From Tritrichomonas musculus (Eukaryota; Parabasalia; Tritrichomonadida; Tritrichomonadidae), in assembly GCA_039105265.1 (NCBI GenBank), contig JAPFFF010000024.1:1162919-1226918 (forward strand): a stretch of 64,000 nucleotides of DNA. Reading direction: 5' to 3'. Position 1 is the stretch's first letter. The number at the start of each line of letters is the position of its first letter. Shown piece after piece: positions 32,615-43,649 of this stretch. The notes beneath the pieces were generated by a model that was not told where the DNA came from, did not search any database, and was given only the letters and a program-made list of their open reading frames with translations. A program made the position numbers and the translations under genes.

Positions 32615-35600
32615 GTGCGAAGAATGCTATTTACCTGAACAATATGAATCTGATGGAAAAGGCGGATGTCAATTAATCGCTGCATGTAATGAAGAAGCAA
32701 CAGAAACAGCAGGAAAGTGCAAGACATGCAACCAACAAAAGACTGAGTGCGAAGAATGCTATTTACCTGAACAATATGAATCTGATGGAAAAGGCGGATG
32801 TCAATTAATCGCTGCATGCAATGAAGAAGCAACAGAAACAGCAGGAAAGTGCAAGACATGCAACCAACAAAAGACTGAGTGCGAAGAATGCTATTTACCT
32901 GAACAATATGAATCTGATGGAAAAGGCGGATGTCAATTAATCGCTGCATGCAATGAAGAAGCAACAGAAACAGCAGGAAAGTGCAAGACATGCAACCAAC
33001 AAAAGACTGAGTGCGAAGAATGCTATTTACCTGAACAATATGAATCTGATGGAAAAGGCGGATGTCAATTAATCGCTGCATGCAATGAAGAAGCAACAGA
33101 AACAGCAGGAAAGTGCAAGACATGCAACCAACAAAAGACTGAGTGCGAAGAATGCTATTTACCTGAACAATATGAATCTGATGGAAAAGGCGGATGTCAA
33201 TTAATCGCTGCATGCAATGAAGAAGCAACAGAAACAGCAGGAAAGTGCAAGACATGCAACCAACAAAAGACTGAGTGCGAAGAATGCTATTTACCTGAAC
33301 AATATGAATCTGATGGAAAAGGCGGATGTCAATTAATCGCTGCATGTAATGAAGAAGCAACAGAAACAGCAGGAAAGTGCAAGACATGCAACCAACAAAA
33401 GACTGAGTGCGAAGAATGCTATTTACCTGAACAATATGAATCTGATGGAAAAGGCGGATGTCAATTAATCGCTGCATGCAATGAAGAAGCAACAGAAACA
33501 GCAGGAAAGTGCAAGACATGCAACCAACAAAAGACTGAGTGCGAAGAATGCTATTTACCTGAACAATATGAATCTGATGGAAAAGGCGGATGTCAATTAA
33601 TCGCTGCATGTAATGAAGAAGCAACAGAAACAGCAGGAAAGTGCAAGACATGCAACCAACAAAAGACTGAGTGCGAAGAATGCTATTTACCTGAACAATA
33701 TGAATCTGATGGAAAAGGCGGATGTCAATTAATCGCTGCATGTAATGAAGAAGCAACAGAAACAGCAGGAAAGTGCAAGACATGCAACCAACAAAAGACT
33801 GAGTGCGAAGAATGCTATTTACCTGAACAATATGAATCTGATGGAAAAGGCGGATGTCAATTAATCGCTGCATGTAATGAAGAAGCAACAGAAACAGCAG
33901 GAAAGTGCAAGACATGCAACCAACAAAAGACTGAGTGCGAAGAATGCTATTTACCTGAACAATATGAATCTGATGGAAAAGGCGGATGTCAATTAATCGC
34001 TGCATGTAATGAAGAAGCAACAGAAACAGCAGGAAAGTGCAAGACATGCAACCAACAAAAGACTGAGTGCGAAGAATGCTATTTACCTGAACAATATGAA
34101 TCTGATGGAAAAGGCGGATGTCAATTAATCGCTGCATGCAATGAAGAAGCAACAGAAACAGCAGGAAAGTGCAAGACATGCAACCAACAAAAGACTGAGT
34201 GCGAAGAATGCTATTTACCTGAACAATATGAATCTGATGGAAAAGGCGGATGTCAATTAATCGCTGCATGCAATGAAGAAGCAACAGAAACAGCAGGAAA
34301 GTGCAAGACATGCAACCAACAAAAGACTGAGTGCGAAGAATGCTATTTACCTGAACAATATGAATCTGATGGAAAAGGCGGATGTCAATTAATCGCTGCA
34401 TGCAATGAAGAAGCAACAGAAACAGCAGGAAAGTGCAAGACATGCAACCAACAAAAGACTGAGTGCGAAGAATGCTATTTACCTGAACAATATGAATCTG
34501 ATGGAAAAGGCGGATGTCAATTAATCGCTGCATGCAATGAAGAAGCAACAGAAACAGCAGGAAAGTGCAAGACATGCAACCAACAAAAGACTGAGTGCGA
34601 AGAATGCTATTTACCTGAACAATATGAATCTGATGGAAAAGGCGGATGTCAATTAATCGCTGCATGTAATGAAGAAGCAACAGAAACAGCAGGAAAGTGC
34701 AAGACATGCAACCAACAAAAGACTGAGTGCGAAGAATGCTATTTACCTGAACAATATGAATCTGATGGAAAAGGCGGATGTCAATTAATCGCTGCATGCA
34801 ATGAAGAAGCAACAGAAACAGCAGGAAAGTGCAAGACATGCAACCAACAAAAGACTGAGTGCGAAGAATGCTATTTACCTGAACAATATGAATCTGATGG
34901 AAAAGGCGGATGTCAATTAATCGCTGCATGCAATGAAGAAGCAACAGAAACAGCAGGAAAGTGCAAGACATGCAACCAACAAAAGACTGAGTGCGAAGAA
35001 TGCTATTTACCTGAACAATATGAATCTGATGGAAAAGGCGGATGTCAATTAATCGCTGCATGCAATGAAGAAGCAACAGAAACAGCAGGAAAGTGCAAGA
35101 CATGCAACCAACAAAAGACTGAGTGCGAAGAATGCTATTTACCTGAACAATATGAATCTGATGGAAAAGGCGGATGTCAATTAATCGCTGCATGTAATGA
35201 AGAAGCAACAGAAACAGCAGGAAAGTGCAAGACATGCAACCAACAAAAGACTGAGTGCGAAGAATGCTATTTACCTGAACAATATGAATCTGATGGAAAA
35301 GGCGGATGTCAATTAATCGCTGCATGCAATGAAGAAGCAACAGAAACAGCAGGAAAGTGCAAGACATGCAACCAACAAAAGACTGAGTGCGAAGAATGCT
35401 ATTTACCTGAACAATATGAATCTGATGGAAAAGGCGGATGTCAATTAATCGCTGCATGCAATGAAGAAGCAACAGAAACAGCAGGAAAGTGCAAGACATG
35501 CAACCAACAAAAGACTGAGTGCGAAGAATGCTATTTACCTGAACAATATGAATCTGATGGAAAAGGCGGATGTCAATTAATCGCTGCATGCAATGAAGAA

Positions 35601-38600
35601 GCAACAGAAACAGCAGGAAAGTGCAAGACATGCAACCAACAAAAGACTGAGTGCGAAGAATGCTATTTACCTGAACAATATGAATCTGATGGAAAAGGCG
35701 GATGTCAATTAATCGCTGCATGCAATGAAGAAGCAACAGAAACAGCAGGAAAGTGCAAGACATGCAACCAACAAAAGACTGAGTGCGAAGAATGCTATTT
35801 ACCTGAACAATATGAATCTGATGGAAAAGGCGGATGTCAATTAATCGCTGCATGCAATGAAGAAGCAACAGAAACAGCAGGAAAGTGCAAGACATGCAAC
35901 CAACAAAAGACTGAGTGCGAAGAATGCTATTTACCTGAACAATATGAATCTGATGGAAAAGGCGGATGTCAATTAATCGCTGCATGCAATGAAGAAGCAA
36001 CAGAAACAGCAGGAAAGTGCAAGACATGCAACCAACAAAAGACTGAGTGCGAAGAATGCTATTTACCTGAACAATATGAATCTGATGGAAAAGGCGGATG
36101 TCAATTAATCGCTGCATGCAATGAAGAAGCAACAGAAACAGCAGGAAAGTGCAAGACATGCAACCAACAAAAGACTGAGTGCGAAGAATGCTATTTACCT
36201 GAACAATATGAATCTGATGGAAAAGGCGGATGTCAATTAATCGCTGCATGCAATGAAGAAGCAACAGAAACAGCAGGAAAGTGCAAGACATGCAACCAAC
36301 AAAAGACTGAGTGCGAAGAATGCTATTTACCTGAACAATATGAATCTGATGGAAAAGGCGGATGTCAATTAATCGCTGCATGCAATGAAGAAGCAACAGA
36401 AACAGCAGGAAAGTGCAAGACATGCAACCAACAAAAGACTGAGTGCGAAGAATGCTATTTACCTGAACAATATGAATCTGATGGAAAAGGCGGATGTCAA
36501 TTAATCGCTGCATGCAATGAAGAAGCAACAGAAACAGCAGGAAAGTGCAAGACATGCAACCAACAAAAGACTGAGTGCGAAGAATGCTATTTACCTGAAC
36601 AATATGAATCTGATGGAAAAGGCGGATGTCAATTAATCGCTGCATGCAATGAAGAAGCAACAGAAACAGCAGGAAAGTGCAAGACATGCAACCAACAAAA
36701 GACTGAGTGCGAAGAATGCTATTTACCTGAACAATATGAATCTGATGGAAAAGGCGGATGTCAATTAATCGCTGCATGTAATGAAGAAGCAACAGAAACA
36801 GCAGGAAAGTGCAAGACATGCAACCAACAAAAGACTGAGTGCGAAGAATGCTATTTACCTGAACAATATGAATCTGATGGAAAAGGCGGATGTCAATTAA
36901 TCGCTGCATGTAATGAAGAAGCAACAGAAACAGCAGGAAAGTGCAAGACATGCAACCAACAAAAGACTGAGTGCGAAGAATGCTATTTACCTGAACAATA
37001 TGAATCTGATGGAAAAGGCGGATGTCAATTAATCGCTGCATGCAATGAAGAAGCAACAGAAACAGCAGGAAAGTGCAAGACATGCAACCAACAAAAGACT
37101 GAGTGCGAAGAATGCTATTTACCTGAACAATATGAATCTGATGGAAAAGGCGGATGTCAATTAATCGCTGCATGCAATGAAGAAGCAACAGAAACAGCAG
37201 GAAAGTGCAAGACATGCAACCAACAAAAGACTGAGTGCGAAGAATGCTATTTACCTGAACAATATGAATCTGATGGAAAAGGCGGATGTCAATTAATCGC
37301 TGCATGTAATGAAGAAGCAACAGAAACAGCAGGAAAGTGCAAGACATGCAACCAACAAAAGACTGAGTGCGAAGAATGCTATTTACCTGAACAATATGAA
37401 TCTGATGGAAAAGGCGGATGTCAATTAATCGCTGCATGCAATGAAGAAGCAACAGAAACAGCAGGAAAGTGCAAGACATGCAACCAACAAAAGACTGAGT
37501 GCGAAGAATGCTATTTACCTGAACAATATGAATCTGATGGAAAAGGCGGATGTCAATTAATCGCTGCATGCAATGAAGAAGCAACAGAAACAGCAGGAAA
37601 GTGCAAGACATGCAACCAACAAAAGACTGAGTGCGAAGAATGCTATTTACCTGAACAATATGAATCTGATGGAAAAGGCGGATGTCAATTAATCGCTGCA
37701 TGCAATGAAGAAGCAACAGAAACAGCAGGAAAGTGCAAGACATGCAACCAACAAAAGACTGAGTGCGAAGAATGCTATTTACCTGAACAATATGAATCTG
37801 ATGGAAAAGGCGGATGTCAATTAATCGCTGCATGCAATGAAGAAGCAACAGAAACAGCAGGAAAGTGCAAGACATGCAACCAACAAAAGACTGAGTGCGA
37901 AGAATGCTATTTACCTGAACAATATGAATCTGATGGAAAAGGCGGATGTCAATTAATCGCTGCATGCAATGAAGAAGCAACAGAAACAGCAGGAAAGTGC
38001 AAGACATGCAACCAACAAAAGACTGAGTGCGAAGAATGCTATTTACCTGAACAATATGAATCTGATGGAAAAGGCGGATGTCAATTAATCGCTGCATGCA
38101 ATGAAGAAGCAACAGAAACAGCAGGAAAGTGCAAGACATGCAACCAACAAAAGACTGAGTGCGAAGAATGCTATTTACCTGAACAATATGAATCTGATGG
38201 AAAAGGCGGATGTCAATTAATCGCTGCATGTAATGAAGAAGCAACAGAAACAGCAGGAAAGTGCAAGACATGCAACCAACAAAAGACTGAGTGCGAAGAA
38301 TGCTATTTACCTGAACAATATGAATCTGATGGAAAAGGCGGATGTCAATTAATCGCTGCATGCAATGAAGAAGCAACAGAAACAGCAGGAAAGTGCAAGA
38401 CATGCAACCAACAAAAGACTGAGTGCGAAGAATGCTATTTACCTGAACAATATGAATCTGATGGAAAAGGCGGATGTCAATTAATCGCTGCATGTAATGA
38501 AGAAGCAACAGAAACAGCAGGAAAGTGCAAGACATGCAACCAACAAAAGACTGAGTGCGAAGAATGCTATTTACCTGAACAATATGAATCTGATGGAAAA

Positions 38601-41600
38601 GGCGGATGTCAATTAATCGCTGCATGTAATGAAGAAGCAACAGAAACAGCAGGAAAGTGCAAGACATGCAACCAACAAAAGACTGAGTGCGAAGAATGCT
38701 ATTTACCTGAACAATATGAATCTGATGGAAAAGGCGGATGTCAATTAATCGCTGCATGTAATGAAGAAGCAACAGAAACAGCAGGAAAGTGCAAGACATG
38801 CAACCAACAAAAGACTGAGTGCGAAGAATGCTATTTACCTGAACAATATGAATCTGATGGAAAAGGCGGATGTCAATTAATCGCTGCATGTAATGAAGAA
38901 GCAACAGAAACAGCAGGAAAGTGCAAGACATGCAACCAACAAAAGACTGAGTGCGAAGAATGCTATTTACCTGAACAATATGAATCTGATGGAAAAGGCG
39001 GATGTCAATTAATCGCTGCATGCAATGAAGAAGCAACAGAAACAGCAGGAAAGTGCAAGACATGCAACCAACAAAAGACTGAGTGCGAAGAATGCTATTT
39101 ACCTGAACAATATGAATCTGATGGAAAAGGCGGATGTCAATTAATCGCTGCATGCAATGAAGAAGCAACAGAAACAGCAGGAAAGTGCAAGACATGCAAC
39201 CAACAAAAGACTGAGTGCGAAGAATGCTATTTACCTGAACAATATGAATCTGATGGAAAAGGCGGATGTCAATTAATCGCTGCATGCAATGAAGAAGCAA
39301 CAGAAACAGCAGGAAAGTGCAAGACATGCAACCAACAAAAGACTGAGTGCGAAGAATGCTATTTACCTGAACAATATGAATCTGATGGAAAAGGCGGATG
39401 TCAATTAATCGCTGCATGCAATGAAGAAGCAACAGAAACAGCAGGAAAGTGCAAGACATGCAACCAACAAAAGACTGAGTGCGAAGAATGCTATTTACCT
39501 GAACAATATGAATCTGATGGAAAAGGCGGATGTCAATTAATCGCTGCATGTAATGAAGAAGCAACAGAAACAGCAGGAAAGTGCAAGACATGCAACCAAC
39601 AAAAGACTGAGTGCGAAGAATGCTATTTACCTGAACAATATGAATCTGATGGAAAAGGCGGATGTCAATTAATCGCTGCATGCAATGAAGAAGCAACAGA
39701 AACAGCAGGAAAGTGCAAGACATGCAACCAACAAAAGACTGAGTGCGAAGAATGCTATTTACCTGAACAATATGAATCTGATGGAAAAGGCGGATGTCAA
39801 TTAATCGCTGCATGCAATGAAGAAGCAACAGAAACAGCAGGAAAGTGCAAGACATGCAACCAACAAAAGACTGAGTGCGAAGAATGCTATTTACCTGAAC
39901 AATATGAATCTGATGGAAAAGGCGGATGTCAATTAATCGCTGCATGTAATGAAGAAGCAACAGAAACAGCAGGAAAGTGCAAGACATGCAACCAACAAAA
40001 GACTGAGTGCGAAGAATGCTATTTACCTGAACAATATGAATCTGATGGAAAAGGCGGATGTCAATTAATCGCTGCATGTAATGAAGAAGCAACAGAAACA
40101 GCAGGAAAGTGCAAGACATGCAACCAACAAAAGACTGAGTGCGAAGAATGCTATTTACCTGAACAATATGAATCTGATGGAAAAGGCGGATGTCAATTAA
40201 TCGCTGCATGCAATGAAGAAGCAACAGAAACAGCAGGAAAGTGCAAGACATGCAACCAACAAAAGACTGAGTGCGAAGAATGCTATTTACCTGAACAATA
40301 TGAATCTGATGGAAAAGGCGGATGTCAATTAATCGCTGCATGCAATGAAGAAGCAACAGAAACAGCAGGAAAGTGCAAGACATGCAACCAACAAAAGACT
40401 GAGTGCGAAGAATGCTATTTACCTGAACAATATGAATCTGATGGAAAAGGCGGATGTCAATTAATCGCTGCATGCAATGAAGAAGCAACAGAAACAGCAG
40501 GAAAGTGCAAGACATGCAACCAACAAAAGACTGAGTGCGAAGAATGCTATTTACCTGAACAATATGAATCTGATGGAAAAGGCGGATGTCAATTAATCGC
40601 TGCATGTAATGAAGAAGCAACAGAAACAGCAGGAAAGTGCAAGACATGCAACCAACAAAAGACTGAGTGCGAAGAATGCTATTTACCTGAACAATATGAA
40701 TCTGATGGAAAAGGCGGATGTCAATTAATAACTATATCATCAAATGATCAATCTATCTCTGACTCAGAAAATTCAATATCAAATTCAGAGGATGAACAAG
40801 TCTCATCTGTTATTGCTGGATGTGATGTCGAAAACTGTGAAACTTGTGTTCCTGGAGATTCTAAAACTTGCCAATCTTGTAGATCTGGATATAAATTAAG
40901 TTCAGATGGAAAGCAATGCAACCGCAATATCGATGCAAATTCTTGTAAAAACTTTGTTTCTAATTGCTTAAAGTGTAATGAAGAAGATCCAAATATATGT
41001 GAAGCCTGTGAACAAGACTATGGCCTTAAAGGAGGATTTTGTACTAAATGTGGAGAAGGTCTTTATGTAGATAACAAGTCACCATGCAAACCTGAATGCA
41101 CAATTGACAATTGTACAACATGTTACTCAGAAAAGAACATTTTATATTGTGGATACTGTGAAGAAGGGTACCGATTAGGCGAAGATAAACGATCTTGCGT
41201 TCTAAAGGATTGCTCTGAAATTCCTGGATGTACCAAATGCAATGAAAAAGTTCAATGCATTGAATGTGACACAGCCCATCATTTCCAATTAATTGAACCA
41301 ATTCATCAATGCGGATGCGCAGATGGCTTTACACCCGATATTAAATCTAAAACATGTATTTCTAAAGTAGAATGTGGAGAAGGAATTACTAACTGTGCTG
41401 CATGTTCTGAAGCAAACAAATGTGTACAATGCAACATTGGCTATGGATTAAGTGATGGAAAATGTACTCAATGCGCCACAGATAAATTTGCCAGCCCATT
41501 CTTGCCATGTATTCCAGAAAAATGTTCAACAGTATTTGAACACTGCACAGATTGTGAATATGATGAAGAAGGGCAAAACTTATTATGCACGGAATGCGAA

Positions 41601-42962
41601 GACAAATATATCAGATCAAAGGATCTTAAGTCATGCATAATAGAAGAAATTTATAATTGTTCAAATATTGTTGGATGCAAGCAATGCTTACGTGGATATG
41701 ATGGAATGTGTTACCAATGTGATGAAGATAATAACTTTGAAGACTCTGTTGCTAATCCAGGTACATGCGTTTGTAAAGAAGGCTATGATTATGTAAACAA
41801 CCAATGCATTGAAGCTATTAAACCAGCTATTCCTCCACCAACTGTTCCAGAAAAGGCAGTTGCTCTAGAATCTGGAAAAGATTTTACACCAACAGGAACA
41901 GGAAACAATATGGTTTATACTGTTAAAGATAGCAAAGAATTAGATCAAACCGCTGATTCATACAAACTCGAAGTTCCAAGCCAAGTTGCAACAGTTACAA
42001 TTCCTCAAATTCAAAAAGAAATATTTGTTGATCTTCAAGGCACTAGAAATGATGGAGTTACTATTAACGCATCTGCCTCAACACCAGTGACTGTCAATTG
42101 TCAAAATGGTGCAAAACTTAATATTCCAACAAAGAACGATATTACTATTAGCGCAGGACAAAGTTTGAATGTCGATCCAATTGAAGAGAATTCAGAGAAT
42201 GTTAATATTGGCAATCTTAGACCAAATGAAGATAGACTCGATTTAACATCCAAAGTTAATGTTACAATTAACGAATTAGATATTTATGGAACTAAAACTG
42301 TGACAGGTTCAAGTGATGATAACAAGAAGACAACTTGCACTAATGCTAGACTTGCAAGAGGTGCAACATTCACCCCTGCTAAAATGATCATTGAAAATAT
42401 TGAGGTTGGATTACTTTCAAAAGTCTTGTTAAATCAGCCTTTAGGTGAAGTTCAGGTTGGCAAATTCTTCATTGATTATAATCGAACTCAAGATACAAAC
42501 ATACCAGTTCCAATTATATTTGAAAATGTTATCCCAGTATTAAACACAACACATTTGGAAATGAAAAAGATTAATGCAGATCAAGAACTCTTAGAAGAAG
42601 AAAAATTCACTCTTGCTCAATTTAACTTTGGATCAGCCACAGAGGCAGAAATGAAAGAAGTTGAAAAACAGTGCCAAAATCTCAGAGAAAATTATGATGG
42701 AGGAGGAGATTCAGGATTCAATGACAAGCCAGAGTGCGTCAAAACCAGCACTGGCTACGATTTAGTTGCTAAAAAGCAGGTTGGTGATGACAATGGTGGA
42801 AAGAATGACAAAGGCTTGTCTGGTGGTGCCATTGCAGGCATTGTTATTGCATGTGTCGTTGTTGTTGCAGCTATCATTGCTCTCCTCGTATACTTCCTTG
42901 TCATTAAGAAGAAGAATGCTTCTACAACATCAACACAAGGCGATTCCTCAATTGCTATTTAA
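32553..42962 (+). CDS. Giant Cys-rich repeat surface protein, main body
   Basis: An open frame of about 3,469 codons without an ATG at its start (first codon GTG); the proper N-terminus is the signal-peptide segment at 32270, out of frame because of an 11-bp deletion in the first repeat. It contains 62 units of 44 residues (ACNEEATETAGKCKTC and following, six Cys each). After the array comes a Ser/Glu/Asp-rich linker and several non-identical Cys-rich modules of the GFR/furin type (CDVENCETC, CSACSEANKC-like). A beta-rich domain of about 330 residues with few Cys follows, then a membrane span (GAIAGIVIACVVVVAAIIAL) and a short basic tail. That is a type I surface protein with a long repetitive ectodomain, comparable in design to parasite Cys-rich surface proteins. 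Adhesion or shielding is inference. Confidence 0.8.
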   Translation: MKLHVMKTAGKCKTCNQQKTECEECYLPEQYESDGKGGCQLIAACNEEATETAGKCKTCNQQKTECEECYLPEQYESDGKGGCQLIAACNEEATETAGKCKTCNQQKTECEECYLPEQYESDGKGGCQLIAACNEEATETAGKCKTCNQQKTECEECYLPEQYESDGKGGCQLIAACNEEATETAGKCKTCNQQKTECEECYLPEQYESDGKGGCQLIAACNEEATETAGKCKTCNQQKTECEECYLPEQYESDGKGGCQLIAACNEEATETAGKCKTCNQQKTECEECYLPEQYESDGKGGCQLIAACNEEATETAGKCKTCNQQKTECEECYLPEQYESDGKGGCQLIAACNEEATETAGKCKTCNQQKTECEECYLPEQYESDGKGGCQLIAACNEEATETAGKCKTCNQQKTECEECYLPEQYESDGKGGCQLIAACNEEATETAGKCKTCNQQKTECEECYLPEQYESDGKGGCQLIAACNEEATETAGKCKTCNQQKTECEECYLPEQYESDGKGGCQLIAACNEEATETAGKCKTCNQQKTECEECYLPEQYESDGKGGCQLIAACNEEATETAGKCKTCNQQKTECEECYLPEQYESDGKGGCQLIAACNEEATETAGKCKTCNQQKTECEECYLPEQYESDGKGGCQLIAACNEEATETAGKCKTCNQQKTECEECYLPEQYESDGKGGCQLIAACNEEATETAGKCKTCNQQKTECEECYLPEQYESDGKGGCQLIAACNEEATETAGKCKTCNQQKTECEECYLPEQYESDGKGGCQLIAACNEEATETAGKCKTCNQQKTECEECYLPEQYESDGKGGCQLIAACNEEATETAGKCKTCNQQKTECEECYLPEQYESDGKGGCQLIAACNEEATETAGKCKTCNQQKTECEECYLPEQYESDGKGGCQLIAACNEEATETAGKCKTCNQQKTECEECYLPEQYESDGKGGCQLIAACNEEATETAGKCKTCNQQKTECEECYLPEQYESDGKGGCQLIAACNEEATETAGKCKTCNQQKTECEECYLPEQYESDGKGGCQLIAACNEEATETAGKCKTCNQQKTECEECYLPEQYESDGKGGCQLIAACNEEATETAGKCKTCNQQKTECEECYLPEQYESDGKGGCQLIAACNEEATETAGKCKTCNQQKTECEECYLPEQYESDGKGGCQLIAACNEEATETAGKCKTCNQQKTECEECYLPEQYESDGKGGCQLIAACNEEATETAGKCKTCNQQKTECEECYLPEQYESDGKGGCQLIAACNEEATETAGKCKTCNQQKTECEECYLPEQYESDGKGGCQLIAACNEEATETAGKCKTCNQQKTECEECYLPEQYESDGKGGCQLIAACNEEATETAGKCKTCNQQKTECEECYLPEQYESDGKGGCQLIAACNEEATETAGKCKTCNQQKTECEECYLPEQYESDGKGGCQLIAACNEEATETAGKCKTCNQQKTECEECYLPEQYESDGKGGCQLIAACNEEATETAGKCKTCNQQKTECEECYLPEQYESDGKGGCQLIAACNEEATETAGKCKTCNQQKTECEECYLPEQYESDGKGGCQLIAACNEEATETAGKCKTCNQQKTECEECYLPEQYESDGKGGCQLIAACNEEATETAGKCKTCNQQKTECEECYLPEQYESDGKGGCQLIAACNEEATETAGKCKTCNQQKTECEECYLPEQYESDGKGGCQLIAACNEEATETAGKCKTCNQQKTECEECYLPEQYESDGKGGCQLIAACNEEATETAGKCKTCNQQKTECEECYLPEQYESDGKGGCQLIAACNEEATETAGKCKTCNQQKTECEECYLPEQYESDGKGGCQLIAACNEEATETAGKCKTCNQQKTECEECYLPEQYESDGKGGCQLIAACNEEATETAGKCKTCNQQKTECEECYLPEQYESDGKGGCQLIAACNEEATETAGKCKTCNQQKTECEECYLPEQYESDGKGGCQLIAACNEEATETAGKCKTCNQQKTECEECYLPEQYESDGKGGCQLIAACNEEATETAGKCKTCNQQKTECEECYLPEQYESDGKGGCQLIAACNEEATETAGKCKTCNQQKTECEECYLPEQYESDGKGGCQLIAACNEEATETAGKCKTCNQQKTECEECYLPEQYESDGKGGCQLIAACNEEATETAGKCKTCNQQKTECEECYLPEQYESDGKGGCQLIAACNEEATETAGKCKTCNQQKTECEECYLPEQYESDGKGGCQLIAACNEEATETAGKCKTCNQQKTECEECYLPEQYESDGKGGCQLIAACNEEATETAGKCKTCNQQKTECEECYLPEQYESDGKGGCQLIAACNEEATETAGKCKTCNQQKTECEECYLPEQYESDGKGGCQLIAACNEEATETAGKCKTCNQQKTECEECYLPEQYESDGKGGCQLIAACNEEATETAGKCKTCNQQKTECEECYLPEQYESDGKGGCQLIAACNEEATETAGKCKTCNQQKTECEECYLPEQYESDGKGGCQLIAACNEEATETAGKCKTCNQQKTECEECYLPEQYESDGKGGCQLIAACNEEATETAGKCKTCNQQKTECEECYLPEQYESDGKGGCQLIAACNEEATETAGKCKTCNQQKTECEECYLPEQYESDGKGGCQLIAACNEEATETAGKCKTCNQQKTECEECYLPEQYESDGKGGCQLIAACNEEATETAGKCKTCNQQKTECEECYLPEQYESDGKGGCQLITISSNDQSISDSENSISNSEDEQVSSVIAGCDVENCETCVPGDSKTCQSCRSGYKLSSDGKQCNRNIDANSCKNFVSNCLKCNEEDPNICEACEQDYGLKGGFCTKCGEGLYVDNKSPCKPECTIDNCTTCYSEKNILYCGYCEEGYRLGEDKRSCVLKDCSEIPGCTKCNEKVQCIECDTAHHFQLIEPIHQCGCADGFTPDIKSKTCISKVECGEGITNCAACSEANKCVQCNIGYGLSDGKCTQCATDKFASPFLPCIPEKCSTVFEHCTDCEYDEEGQNLLCTECEDKYIRSKDLKSCIIEEIYNCSNIVGCKQCLRGYDGMCYQCDEDNNFEDSVANPGTCVCKEGYDYVNNQCIEAIKPAIPPPTVPEKAVALESGKDFTPTGTGNNMVYTVKDSKELDQTADSYKLEVPSQVATVTIPQIQKEIFVDLQGTRNDGVTINASASTPVTVNCQNGAKLNIPTKNDITISAGQSLNVDPIEENSENVNIGNLRPNEDRLDLTSKVNVTINELDIYGTKTVTGSSDDNKKTTCTNARLARGATFTPAKMIIENIEVGLLSKVLLNQPLGEVQVGKFFIDYNRTQDTNIPVPIIFENVIPVLNTTHLEMKKINADQELLEEEKFTLAQFNFGSATEAEMKEVEKQCQNLRENYDGGGDSGFNDKPECVKTSTGYDLVAKKQVGDDNGGKNDKGLSGGAIAGIVIACVVVVAAIIALLVYFLVIKKKNASTTSTQGDSSIAI
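32561..40733 (+). repeat. 62 x 132-bp coding tandem array
   Basis: The first unit is 121 bp (11-bp deletion) and is followed by 61 units of exactly 132 bp. Reading all units, the only variation I find is TGT versus TGC in the first Cys codon: 21 T units and 41 C units, irregularly interspersed. No amino acid changes. Such homogeneity needs very recent expansion or ongoing gene conversion. Confidence 0.95.
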
Positions 42963-43228
42963 GCCAATTTTATCTGAGTGTGCAATCAATAATTTTATTT
43001 TTTTAACAAAAATCATAAAATTATTGAAATTTTGTATAAAAAAGACACTTTTTTTTTTCTTTTTTCTTTTTTTATATTAGAATTAATACAAGCCAGATCA
43101 TACAAAGTTAGGAGCTGTATTTCTCAATTTTCCCTAACACTGAACAATTCAACCATCTGACAGTTTTGCTTTAACATAAACCACTAAACAATTAAAAGTT
43201 TAAAAGTTTGATACAACAAAATTTGTAA

Positions 43229-43642
43229 ATGAAAATGACAATATTACATGAACTATTCCTTCAAGGTCGTTCTGATCTCGCAGTTAAAAACATTGAGTTA
43301 TTGAATGATGGAATTACGGACCTTTGCAATGCCGGGACAACTTGCGATAATTGTAAGAATGAGCATTGCAAGGGAGGCGAGAACTTCAACAGCCCACAAT
43401 GCTGCAATATCACTGATAACGTTGTCTTGAAGTCTATTAAATAACAAGATAAAAGTAAGGATGACAAAGGTTTATCTGCTGGCGTAATCGCTCGAATTAT
43501 TATTGCATGTATCGTTGTTGTTGCAGTTATTATTGCACTTTTTGTTTACTTCCTTGTCATTATGAAGAGAAACGCTTTAACAGCATCAACACAAGGAGAC
43601 TCTTCAATGCAATATAAGTTTGATTGTAATCATTATTATTAA
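43229..43642 (+). pseudogene. Broken paralogous tail of the Cys-rich protein
   Basis: An ATG at 43229 opens a 71-codon frame that stops at 43442-43444. The same frame then continues through DDKGLSAGVIARIIIACIVV, a membrane span and a QGDSS-containing tail to a stop near 43642. This matches the last part of the giant protein (DKGLSGGAIAGIVIACVV, STQGDSSIAI) ending 270 bp upstream, and the Cys region before it (CKGGENFNSPQCC) aligns with the membrane-proximal part. It is a partial tandem duplicate with an internal stop and probably does not make a functional product. Confidence 0.75.
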
Positions 43643-43649
43643 CAAAAAT

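Noticed and set aside
33341-39660. An 11-unit T/C pattern (T C TTTT CCCC T) found twice in the array, suggesting block duplication
   Set aside because: For a two-state sequence of 62 units a longest match of about this length is expected by chance, so it is not evidence.
32530-40647. 2,705-codon minus-strand ORF across the repeat array
   Set aside because: It is a shadow: the 132-bp unit is a multiple of three and its complement happens to lack stops, so the frame repeats. The plus strand has the signal peptide, Cys pattern and membrane anchor.
32561-40733. CRISPR-like regular repeats
   Set aside because: The units are contiguous, coding, 132 bp and have no unique spacers.
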